A stretch of 64,000 nt of DNA. It comes from Bacteroidota bacterium. Its GTDB lineage: Bacteria > Bacteroidota > Ignavibacteria > Kryptoniales > JAKASW01. Shown here one piece after another: positions 20,851 to 29,827 of this stretch. The notes beneath the pieces were generated by a model, which ran no database searches, was not told the origin of the DNA, and was given only the letters and a program-made list of their open reading frames with translations. A program made the translations under genes and the position numbers. Every line of letters starts with the position of its first letter. The first letter of the stretch is position 1. The stretch spans positions 23,925-87,924 of the forward strand of contig JAMCXB010000061.1 in assembly GCA_023480735.1 (NCBI GenBank), in the 5' to 3' direction.

Positions 20851-22036
20851 AAAAGCACTCTCCTGGATCGCCTTCATTGTGATAGCAATCATCACGGTAT
20901 CGATTGCCAACAACCTGCTTACTTACAGAGTGTCGCGTGAAGCCGGAGTCCAATTCGGTCCGTACTCGGAATACTCCGGTGTTATAGGTATTCGAACAGA
21001 GTACTCTGACGGAAGCGGCACGTACAGGGGAATCGGGAAAACCTGCGACTCTCTCGGTCTTGACTTTGCAATAATTACCGACAGAAACACCGTTCATCCG
21101 ATGAAAGCCAATCTTGCGCACAGGTTCGGCATCACCCTCATAATTCCTGCAGTGGAGATTTCGTCTCCGGAACAGTCCGGGCATTTCTTTGTGATAGGCG
21201 ACAGCGTTCCGCTTCTCCCCGGTAGTGGAATTACCGTCGACTCCGTCCGTCACAATGCCTTGAGCAAAGGCGACATGGTGATACTGACCCGGGGTAACGT
21301 ATATGCAAATGGCCTCAACAGGAACACATCCGAGTTCACTGGAATGGAAATCTACAACTTCGCAAACGGATGGAGGAGCGATCTCAACTTTTTAGGTATT
21401 AACAAGCTGATCGCAACATATTGTGTGTATGGCTTCCAATCAAAGGCGTTGAACTACTTGCTTCAATACCCGGGCAGGGAGATGAAGGAGTTCGACGATC
21501 TAACTCGGGTGCGAAAGGTGGTAGGAATCGGCTCACTCAATGCCATTGCGAACGTAGGACTTGGAAAGAAAACCAGCTTGCATATTCCTTCGTATGCAAG
21601 CCAATTCAACCTGGTGCACAATATCATCGTCACCAAGGTCCAGTTCAACGGGCGGTACGAACACGACAGGGAAGTGCTTCTTGCCGCACTTCGCAACGGG
21701 AACTGCTTTGTGGCGTTCAGCGGCCTTGAGCACGCGAGAGGATTCCTGTTCACGGCGGCATCGGATACGACTGTAGTCATGATGGGCGACAGCATCAGGT
21801 TGAACGGCAATGTGAGACTAAATATTGAAATGCCTGACAGCAATCAGGTTGAGACACAGGTTGTGCGGAACGGAGCCGTAATTAAGACTTATAACGATGT
21901 CGGCAGTATATCCTTCACGGTCTCCAGCCCTGGAGCGTACCGAGTGCAGGCGTTTCAAAAACGGACTATGCTCCCATTTTTCACAAAAAGATCTTTCCCA
22001 TGGATCCTTTCCAACCCCATATACGTCTATAGGTAA
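20843..22036 (+). CDS. Membrane-anchored PHP-like domain protein with degenerate metal-binding motifs
   Basis: N-terminal TM; RTEYSDGSGTYRGIGKTCDSLGLDFAIITDRNTV aligns in pattern to the PHP start (HxHTxYSDG...DFxAITDHNT); later PAVEISSPEQSGHFFVIG and GSLNAIAN. Confidence 0.65.
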   Translation: MIRKALSWIAFIVIAIITVSIANNLLTYRVSREAGVQFGPYSEYSGVIGIRTEYSDGSGTYRGIGKTCDSLGLDFAIITDRNTVHPMKANLAHRFGITLIIPAVEISSPEQSGHFFVIGDSVPLLPGSGITVDSVRHNALSKGDMVILTRGNVYANGLNRNTSEFTGMEIYNFANGWRSDLNFLGINKLIATYCVYGFQSKALNYLLQYPGREMKEFDDLTRVRKVVGIGSLNAIANVGLGKKTSLHIPSYASQFNLVHNIIVTKVQFNGRYEHDREVLLAALRNGNCFVAFSGLEHARGFLFTAASDTTVVMMGDSIRLNGNVRLNIEMPDSNQVETQVVRNGAVIKTYNDVGSISFTVSSPGAYRVQAFQKRTMLPFFTKRSFPWILSNPIYVYR

Positions 22037-22048
22037 AGCGAACCTCAG

Positions 22049-23668
22049 ATGAAAAAAACCGGTAAGTTCCTCACGTCAAAACTAGCACTGGGCGTCGTCT
22101 CAGGACTGCTGTTGGGTTTCTCTTTCCCGCCGTTCCACTTCGAGTGGCTGGCCTTTGTGGGGCTCGTCCCGTTTCTCATTGCAATCGACGACGCACCGAA
22201 CTACAAAGAGGTCTTCAAACTCACTTACTTCTCATTCCTAGTTTTCAATGTCATCACAATATACTGGGTAGGTGGATGGAGCACCGGAGCCGATCCGTTC
22301 TTGTTAATCGGCGGTGCAGCACTTGTAATCGGGCACCCTCTTTTTTTCGCCGTCCCCATGCTTGTCTACCATTTTGTCCAGAAGAGACTGGGAAAGACCA
22401 CTGCTTTGTTTCTATTCCCGTTTCTGTATCTTTCGTTTGAGCATTTGCACTCAATAACACAGGTCGCCTTCCCCTGGTTAACGCTCGGTTATTCGCAATC
22501 GTACAATCTCGCAGATATTCAGTTTGCTTCGTACGCCGGACTTTTCGGAGTGTCTCTCCAGATTTTGATCGTGAACGTATTGTTTGCATACGCTCTAATG
22601 CTGTGGCTGAAAGATCCGAGACAGAACATGAAACGGGCAGGGATCGCGTTCGCAATTGGATTGCTGTTCGTCATAATTCCGGAGATATACGGTTCCGTTG
22701 TTCTTAGAGATGCTAGAAATGTCAAATATCGCAGGACACTGAGAGTTGCCGTGGTTCAGCCGAACATAAACCCGTACGCGAAGTGGGTCGCGGCTCCGGA
22801 CGAAATACTGCATACGTATAAGAATGAAACGAAAGCCGCATTGAGTCACAACCCGGAATTAGTGGTCTGGCCGGAGACGGCGATCCCATTCTACATCCTG
22901 CTCCCACCGTTCTCATATGACAGAGAATCGCTTCAGTCTTTTATCGACACTACAGGCATATCACTCCTGAGTGGAGTCCCTCTCGCGCACTATTTTGCCG
23001 ACAGCACTCAAGCTGGTCCGACGAGCCATTATGATGAATTCATGAATGAGTACTACGATGCATACAACGGGGCAGCGCTGTTCCTCCCGCATTCGGATGA
23101 ATACCAAACCTACAGGAAGATCGTTCTAGTCCCGTTCGGGGAGCGAATTCCATACGCTGAAGCTGTGCCTTTCTTGATCAAGCCGCTGAAGTGGGGGGTT
23201 GGCATAAGCAATTGGTCACGCGGGAAGGACACAACGGTCTTCAGGCTTGAGGATGGACTTAGATTCTCAACGGTTATCTGCTACGAAAGTGTCTTCCCGG
23301 GATTTGTTAGAGAGTTCGTCAAGAAGGGAGCCGACTTTCTGGTAATAATTACGAACGACGGCTGGTATGGTAAATCGTCCGGTCCGTATCAGCATGCTGC
23401 ATATGCAATCTTCCGCGCGATAGAAAACCGCAGGACGGTTGTTCGTTCGGCTAACACGGGTATTTCAGAATTCATATCCCCATACGGCCAATATATTGGA
23501 AAACTTACAAAGCTTGACGAGAGGGCGACTTTGTTCGCAAATATTCCGATAGATAATCAGATGACATTTTATTCCGAGCACGGCAACTGGATCGCTCATC
23601 TTGCCGAATTGATTGCGTCGGCGTCTGTTATTTTGGGACTTTTTCTTAAATTTAGACATAAAGAATAA
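22049..23668 (+). CDS. lnt: apolipoprotein N-acyltransferase
   Basis: GLLLGFSFPPFHFEWLAFVGLVPFL; nitrilase-like domain WPETAIPF, KIVLVPFGERIPYAE, VICYESVFPGFVREFVKKGADFLVIITNDGWYG. Confidence 0.94.
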   Translation: MKKTGKFLTSKLALGVVSGLLLGFSFPPFHFEWLAFVGLVPFLIAIDDAPNYKEVFKLTYFSFLVFNVITIYWVGGWSTGADPFLLIGGAALVIGHPLFFAVPMLVYHFVQKRLGKTTALFLFPFLYLSFEHLHSITQVAFPWLTLGYSQSYNLADIQFASYAGLFGVSLQILIVNVLFAYALMLWLKDPRQNMKRAGIAFAIGLLFVIIPEIYGSVVLRDARNVKYRRTLRVAVVQPNINPYAKWVAAPDEILHTYKNETKAALSHNPELVVWPETAIPFYILLPPFSYDRESLQSFIDTTGISLLSGVPLAHYFADSTQAGPTSHYDEFMNEYYDAYNGAALFLPHSDEYQTYRKIVLVPFGERIPYAEAVPFLIKPLKWGVGISNWSRGKDTTVFRLEDGLRFSTVICYESVFPGFVREFVKKGADFLVIITNDGWYGKSSGPYQHAAYAIFRAIENRRTVVRSANTGISEFISPYGQYIGKLTKLDERATLFANIPIDNQMTFYSEHGNWIAHLAELIASASVILGLFLKFRHKE

Positions 23669-23689
23669 GGAGATGTAGCAACGAACTAC

Positions 23690-24712
23690 GTGGACTTGAG
23701 AAGCGATACGGTTACAAAGCCGAGCGAGGCGATGCGCAAGGCGATGGCCGATGCAGAAGTGGGGGACGACGTCTTCGGTGAAGACCCGACCATAAACCGC
23801 CTGCAGGAAAGGGTGGCGGACCTTCTAGGCAAAGAAGCGGCCATATACGTACCGAGCGGGACGATGTCCAACCAGCTGGCGCTTAAGACTCACACTAATC
23901 CCGGTGACGAAGTGATCGTCGAGAAAGACTCACATATTTTCAATTATGAATTGGCGGCACCGTCGCTCCTGTCCGGGATTCAGCTGAACCCGGTCCCAGG
24001 CAAGCGAGGGTTAATGACCGCGCAGGATGTTGAGGACGCCATTCGCCCGGACGTTTACTACATGATGCCTACGAGACTCGTGTGTGTAGAGAACACTCAT
24101 AATCGCGGCGGCGGATCAATCTATCCGATGAAACTGATCGAAGACATAAAGCAAGTTACGGCCCGTCACAACCTGAAGTACCATCTGGATGGTGCGCGCT
24201 TATGGAACGCCTCAATAGCAACAGGAATCAAGGTTTCTGAATATGCGAAGCACTTCGATTCAGTCTCGGTCTGCTTGTCAAAGGGCTTGGGTGCTCCCGT
24301 GGGTTCCGTCCTTACCGGGACAAGAGAATATGTAAACAGGGTTCGACGGTTCAGAAAAATCTTTGGCGGAGGCATGAGGCAGGCAGGTATACTGGCTGCC
24401 GCAGGGCTTTACGCGCTGGAATACAATTTCCAGAGACTCGCGGAAGATCACGAAAAGGCGAAAGTGTTCGCTCGAATCCTTCATGATTCCCCTCAGTACG
24501 AATTGAACATCGACGACGTCGAGACTAACATCGTGATATTCACGTTGAAACCTCCGATAACTATGGACAAATTTCTAGCCGACGTAAAATCGCTTGGCGT
24601 ACTTTTGTCTGCTGGAACAGCCGGGAAAGTCCGTGCGGTTACGCACCTTGATGTGTCGATCGATAATGTTAAGAAAGCAGCAGAGATTCTGGTGAGATAT
24701 CGTGCCGATTGA
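23690..24712 (+). CDS. low-specificity threonine aldolase-like PLP enzyme, GTG start
   Basis: [85 protein letters not shown]. Confidence 0.93.
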   Translation: MDLRSDTVTKPSEAMRKAMADAEVGDDVFGEDPTINRLQERVADLLGKEAAIYVPSGTMSNQLALKTHTNPGDEVIVEKDSHIFNYELAAPSLLSGIQLNPVPGKRGLMTAQDVEDAIRPDVYYMMPTRLVCVENTHNRGGGSIYPMKLIEDIKQVTARHNLKYHLDGARLWNASIATGIKVSEYAKHFDSVSVCLSKGLGAPVGSVLTGTREYVNRVRRFRKIFGGGMRQAGILAAAGLYALEYNFQRLAEDHEKAKVFARILHDSPQYELNIDDVETNIVIFTLKPPITMDKFLADVKSLGVLLSAGTAGKVRAVTHLDVSIDNVKKAAEILVRYRAD

Positions 24713-25160
24713 CAGAGGTTCAGGGACTTTCAGCTTCAAATATTCGCGGGAAGTCAAGACATACGAGATAGACATCCAGCAAGTTGTCCACAACGTTATA
24801 TACTTCTACTACTTCGAAGAGGCCCGGATCGAGTACCTGAAAAGACTCGGCTTTCAGTTGAAGAAAGAAATCATCATCGACGGGGTTGAGTTCGTGGTCG
24901 CGCACAATGAAGCTGATTACCATGAAGCCGCGCGGCTCGGCGACCAGCTCACAATCTTCGCGCGAATCTCAAAGATCGGCAGAACCAGCTTCACCTTTGA
25001 TTTGAAGATCGTAAGGGAGGACGGAGCCGAAATGTGCTCGGGACGCACCACGGTCGTCGCCGTTGAAAAAGGATCCGGTCGTCCCACTCCCATACCAGAT
25101 CACATGAGAAAAGCAATGGAGGCTTTTGAAGGAGCTAAGGTGAATGCAGCCGCTGATTGA
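24702..25160 (+). CDS. acyl-CoA thioesterase, 4HBT/YbgC-like
   Basis: FSREVKTYEIDIQQVVHNVIYFYYFEEARIEYLKRLG hotdog-fold pattern. Confidence 0.82.
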   Translation: MPIDRGSGTFSFKYSREVKTYEIDIQQVVHNVIYFYYFEEARIEYLKRLGFQLKKEIIIDGVEFVVAHNEADYHEAARLGDQLTIFARISKIGRTSFTFDLKIVREDGAEMCSGRTTVVAVEKGSGRPTPIPDHMRKAMEAFEGAKVNAAAD

Positions 25161-26643
25161 ACGGGTACCAAGCCAACAGGAACTCGAGAGTGCAATGGCG
25201 GGAGGGTACACCCATTATCCCATCGTTGTCGAGATTCTGGAGGACATATACACACCCGTTGGCCTATACATGCGTCTGCGCCTCATGGGGAACGACAGCT
25301 TTCTGCTTGAAAGCGCTGAGGGCGGGGAACATATCGGGCGTTATTCCTTCATGGGAGTCAATCCTTTCGCTACTTTCATGGTTGAGGATGAAACGGTATC
25401 CATCGCCGTCGGCAATCAAAAGAGAAACGTAAACGGCTCCCCAATCGAGGAGTTGAAGGGGTTCATTTCGGGTTTCAGGGTGTTTCCTGTCGAAAACCTC
25501 CCCAGGTTCTCCGGCGGTGCAGTGGGTTACTTCGGCTACGACTTCGTGAGGCACCTTGAAGCAATTCCGATGCGTGAGTCAGCTGAGCAGCTGCCCGAAG
25601 TACTCTTGAATTTCTACGATACGATTTTGGCGGTAGACAACCTGAAAAGGAGAGTGCAGTTAATTAGTCTGGTCACGTTGAGTGACAAACCGCGCGAAAC
25701 AATGAATTCTCTTGAACGACAATTGCACCACTTACGAAAGATATCATCGTACCTGGAAACCAAGGAAGAACCGGTCGAGAAGCCAAAATGTAAGGTCGGA
25801 GAGGCACGGTTCAACATTACAAAAGCACATTTCGAAGAGATCATCAAACGTGCCAAGGAATACATTATCGAGGGAGATATTTTCCAGGTTGTTCTTTCCC
25901 AACGCGCAGAGTTTGAGTTGAAAGGAGATCCGTTTCTCCTTTATCGCGGGGTCCGTGCACTGAATCCATCCCCATATATGTTCTACCTTGAATCAAACCA
26001 GGGAGACAAGCGTTTGGCGGTCATCGGGTCATCGCCTGAAATGTTCGTGAGGAAAGATGGCAACACGATCGAGATGAGACCTATTGCCGGCACAAAACCG
26101 CGCGGGGCCAATCAGGAAGAAGACGATAGGCTTACGCGCGAACTGCTCACGGACGACAAGGAGAAGGCAGAGCACGTTATGCTGGTCGATCTGGGCCGGA
26201 ACGACATCGGAAGAGTGGCATCCACGGGAAGCGTACGTGTCAACAACTTCATGCACGTGGAGAAATTCTCACATGTAATGCACATCGTATCCGATGTGGT
26301 CGGGACTATAGATAAAGGAAGAGACGCAATAGAGACTCTTGCCGCTTGCTTCCCGGCGGGAACGCTGAGCGGGGCCCCAAAGGTGCGTGCAATGGAAATC
26401 ATAACAGAATTGGAGGAAACGCGAAGGCAGATTTACGGCGGTGCCGTAGGTTACATAGACTTCAATTCCAATATGGACACCTGCATAGCAATAAGGACAT
26501 TCGTCGTTGCCGGAGAGACGGCTTACTTGCAGGCCGGAGCAGGAATTGTTTACGATTCCGATCCTGAACGTGAGTACATTGAGTCTATCAATAAGATGAA
26601 GGCAAACCTGGAGGCGGTGAAACTGTTGGACAAATTCCAATGA
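25144..26643 (+). CDS. trpE: anthranilate synthase component I
   Basis: LLESAEGGEHIGRYSFMG, IIKRAKEYIIEGDIFQVVLSQR, PIAGTKPRG, EHVMLVDLGRNDIGRV, FPAGTLSGAPKVRAMEII. Confidence 0.93.
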   Translation: MQPLIERVPSQQELESAMAGGYTHYPIVVEILEDIYTPVGLYMRLRLMGNDSFLLESAEGGEHIGRYSFMGVNPFATFMVEDETVSIAVGNQKRNVNGSPIEELKGFISGFRVFPVENLPRFSGGAVGYFGYDFVRHLEAIPMRESAEQLPEVLLNFYDTILAVDNLKRRVQLISLVTLSDKPRETMNSLERQLHHLRKISSYLETKEEPVEKPKCKVGEARFNITKAHFEEIIKRAKEYIIEGDIFQVVLSQRAEFELKGDPFLLYRGVRALNPSPYMFYLESNQGDKRLAVIGSSPEMFVRKDGNTIEMRPIAGTKPRGANQEEDDRLTRELLTDDKEKAEHVMLVDLGRNDIGRVASTGSVRVNNFMHVEKFSHVMHIVSDVVGTIDKGRDAIETLAACFPAGTLSGAPKVRAMEIITELEETRRQIYGGAVGYIDFNSNMDTCIAIRTFVVAGETAYLQAGAGIVYDSDPEREYIESINKMKANLEAVKLLDKFQ

Positions 26644-27209
26644 TACTGCTGATCGACAATTACGATTCGTTTACTTACAACCTCTATCAATACCTCACCG
26701 AACTGGGAGCTTCGGTCAGTGTTGCACGGAACGACAAGATAACCGTGGACGACATCCGCTCGACGCGGCCTGATGCCATTGTCATATCTCCCGGGCCTAA
26801 GACGCCCAGCGAGGCCGGAGTATCCGAAAGCGTCATAAAGGAATTTTACAAGTCTGTCCCGATTCTTGGCGTTTGTCTCGGACACCAGGCGATCGGGGAA
26901 GTGTTCGGGGGAAAGGTAACAAAAGCACCAATCCCCATGCACGGAAAGACATCTCAAATAATTCACAACGGGAAGTCTATTTTCACATCCCTACCAATTC
27001 CGTTCCCGGCGACAAGGTATCACTCTCTCGTTGTCTCAAACAAGGAAGTCCCTGAAGAGCTCGAGGTGATAGCATGGACCGAAGACGATCTCATCATGGG
27101 TCTCAAGCACAGGAACTACCCCACCGTCGGAGTGCAATTTCATCCGGAGTCCGTGATGACGGAGAACGGAAAAATCTTGTTACAAAATTTTCTTGATGGA
27201 AGAATCTGA
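26640..27209 (+). CDS. trpG: anthranilate/aminodeoxychorismate synthase component II (glutamine amidotransferase)
   Basis: MILLIDNYDSFTYNLYQYL, ISPGPKTPSEAGVS, ILGVCLGHQAIGEVFGG, GVQFHPESVMT. Confidence 0.93.
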   Translation: MILLIDNYDSFTYNLYQYLTELGASVSVARNDKITVDDIRSTRPDAIVISPGPKTPSEAGVSESVIKEFYKSVPILGVCLGHQAIGEVFGGKVTKAPIPMHGKTSQIIHNGKSIFTSLPIPFPATRYHSLVVSNKEVPEELEVIAWTEDDLIMGLKHRNYPTVGVQFHPESVMTENGKILLQNFLDGRI

Positions 27210-27211
27210 AT

Positions 27212-27916
27212 ATGAGCACAATTATCAACCATGGGCTGAATAGCGACCGTCTCTCAATCATAGAAGCACAACAAAGAGACATTTGGAGGATCTTCCAGAT
27301 TATGGCGGAGTTTGTCGACGGCTTTGATCTATTGAGCAGATCGGCGCCGGCGGTCTCAATATTCGGTTCCGCGAGGATGAAACCCGGCAGCAAGTATTAT
27401 GAGCTCACCAGGGAAGTGGCTTTTGAATTGGCAAAGACCGGGTATGCCATCGTCAGCGGGGGAGGTGGTGGTCTGATGGAAGCGGCCAATCGCGGCGCGA
27501 AAGAGGCGGGCGGGGAGTCAATTGGATTAAACATACAGCTTCCTTTCGAGCAGAGGCCTAACGAGTATATCGATCCCGACAAAGTGATGACTTTTCAACA
27601 CTTCTTCGTCCGTAAGGTCATGTTCGTGAAGTATGCGCAGGGTTTCGTAGTGATGCCGGGCGGGTACGGCACTGTGGATGAATTTTCAGAAGCCATAACT
27701 CTTATACAAACCAACAAGACAAAGACCTTTCCGGTTGTTCTGATGGGAAGCAGTTATTGGAAAAAACTGCTCGAATGGATGAAGGAAACTGCCTTGCAGG
27801 AGGGCTGCATTACAGAGAAAGACCTGGAGATATTTCATGTGTGCGATGAACCGATCGACGCTGTGAAAATAATTAAGGACTTTGGGATTCGTCATGGTTA
27901 TGTCACGAACTTTTAA
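27212..27916 (+). CDS. LOG family / TIGR00730-type Rossmann-fold protein
   Basis: VSIFGSARMKPGSKYY, IVSGGGGGLMEAANRGAKEAGG, VVMPGGYGTVDEFSEAITLIQT. Confidence 0.92.
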   Translation: MSTIINHGLNSDRLSIIEAQQRDIWRIFQIMAEFVDGFDLLSRSAPAVSIFGSARMKPGSKYYELTREVAFELAKTGYAIVSGGGGGLMEAANRGAKEAGGESIGLNIQLPFEQRPNEYIDPDKVMTFQHFFVRKVMFVKYAQGFVVMPGGYGTVDEFSEAITLIQTNKTKTFPVVLMGSSYWKKLLEWMKETALQEGCITEKDLEIFHVCDEPIDAVKIIKDFGIRHGYVTNF

Positions 27917-29072
27917 GGGAACTCTTGCTATTGCATTACCTATTGGATTGTCATTCATTGCAATACTGGGATTCGTTACTCATGGCTTTATTTTCGGCGC
28001 GACTCAACGCCCGCTCAAAACAGAGCCCATCCAAGACTTTCAGAACGTAAGCCGACTTTCGCTTTACCGAATTCCCGACACTCTGAGTTTCTGTGGTGAG
28101 CGGATGCCTTTGGAGATTCCCGACGTGCGACAGAGAATGGAACAAACCTTCTATGTGGAACTCTCCGACGCTCAGATCATTCTTGACCTGAAGAGAAGTA
28201 CGGAATATTTTCCGTACATCGATCAGAAGCTCCGCGATATGAATCTCCCGAGGGACTTGAGGTATCTTCCGGTTGCCGAGAGCGCGCTGCGGAATCTCGT
28301 CTCCTATAGGGGCGCAGCGGGAATATGGCAGTTCACTCCCGAAACTGCCCGACATTATGGTCTGATAGTAAACAGTTACGTTGATGAGAGATATAATTTT
28401 CGCAAGGCCACCGATGCCGCCCTCACATATCTCACTGATTTAGACAGTACTTTCGGAAGTTGGTCGCTCGCTGTAGCCGCATATAACATGGGAAGCGCAG
28501 GAATCAAATCCAGCCTGAACTACCAGATGGTCAAGAGCTACTACAGCCTGTATCTCAATGATGAAACGGCGCACTTTGTCTTCAGGATTGTTGCCTTGAA
28601 ACAGATCATGTCGCATTACAAGAAGTACGGATTTGAACTGCAACCCTCAGATTTCTATCATCCCCCGGAGACAAAGCTCGTGGTCATTACTCACATTTAC
28701 AACATCGCGGCTTGGGCGAAACAACAGGGATCGAGTTACAAGGAGCTGCGGGAACTTAACCCCTGGCTCATAAATAGATCTCTTCCGGAAGGTACCTGGG
28801 CAATCCAACTCCCAAAGTATGCCCAACCCGCCGTCTTCACAGAGTCATCTCCTGTTATCGAGGATACGACCGACAGCCTCACTTCAAACGAGATCACGAA
28901 GAGTCCGCTCATATACAGAGTCAAGACGGGGGACTCTCTAACCAGAATCGCCGACGCGTATGGTGTTACCGTGAGTGATCTCGTCGGGTGGAACGACCTT
29001 GGCGTAAGAAGATACCTGAAGATTGGGGAGAGATTGAAGATATTCCTAGATAATCGGGACATCGAAAAGTAA
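27894..29072 (+). CDS. lytic transglycosylase (MltD-like) with C-terminal LysM
   Basis: LRYLPVAESALRNLVSYRGAAGIWQFTPETARHYGL...WSLAVAAYNMGSAGI; LysM YRVKTGDSLTRIADAYGVTVSDLVGWND. Confidence 0.9.
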   Translation: MVMSRTFKGTLAIALPIGLSFIAILGFVTHGFIFGATQRPLKTEPIQDFQNVSRLSLYRIPDTLSFCGERMPLEIPDVRQRMEQTFYVELSDAQIILDLKRSTEYFPYIDQKLRDMNLPRDLRYLPVAESALRNLVSYRGAAGIWQFTPETARHYGLIVNSYVDERYNFRKATDAALTYLTDLDSTFGSWSLAVAAYNMGSAGIKSSLNYQMVKSYYSLYLNDETAHFVFRIVALKQIMSHYKKYGFELQPSDFYHPPETKLVVITHIYNIAAWAKQQGSSYKELRELNPWLINRSLPEGTWAIQLPKYAQPAVFTESSPVIEDTTDSLTSNEITKSPLIYRVKTGDSLTRIADAYGVTVSDLVGWNDLGVRRYLKIGERLKIFLDNRDIEK

Positions 29073-29310
29073 TTGGTATCCGGCAGGTCCAATGCCGACA
29101 ACAAGCCCGATGGATTGTCACGACACCGGCAGTTTCTATAAACCTGCTACGTTATTCGGATTCACATTGCAGAATAAACCGCCACAACACCTAAAAGAGA
29201 GTCCGTAACTCCAGCATCCATTTGCCGTTGAAGCTCCGGCCTGTGACAGCAGTTATTTCATCATCTTCATATGCAGTTATACGCTGTCTTCTAAACATTC
29301 ATGGAACCCT

Positions 29311-29721
29311 ATGGAGCAGCGAGAGATATTGAAAGCACAATTTACTACAACCATTCCACGTATCGACGACACCCACACCACTTACAAAATCTTCTTCACT
29401 ATTCCTTCCAAGAGATCCCTGACCGTCGGTAAACTCGGCACATTTGAATTTCCTGCCGGAGACTACGCATATACAGGCAGTGCAAAAAAGAATATGAAAC
29501 ACAGACTCACAAGACACGTCACAAAACAAAAAAGGCTAAGATGGCACATAGATTATCTTTTGGCACTTAAGGATGTGACCGTCAATCGGATTGAACTATT
29601 TTCTCAACCTGAATGTACGATCAATGCATCAACGCCCGGTACCATACCGGTCCGGCGTTTCGGAGCTTCAGATTGCAAATCTCATTGCGTCAGCCATCTG
29701 AAGCTCTTACGAAAGCTTTGA
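29311..29721 (+). CDS. DUF123 / GIY-YIG-related protein
   Basis: VGKLGTFEFPAGDYAYTGSAKKNMKHRLTRHV...RWHIDYLLA...FGASDCKSHCVSHL. Confidence 0.8.
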   Translation: MEQREILKAQFTTTIPRIDDTHTTYKIFFTIPSKRSLTVGKLGTFEFPAGDYAYTGSAKKNMKHRLTRHVTKQKRLRWHIDYLLALKDVTVNRIELFSQPECTINASTPGTIPVRRFGASDCKSHCVSHLKLLRKL

Positions 29722-29827
29722 TTCTAACACATTGTGGCAAGCACGAACACACTTTCCCGGTAGTGGCTTCCGAAATGCTCAAGCTGCTAGCTGGGCAGTT
29801 GCAATCAACTCAAGAAAGGAGAACGAA

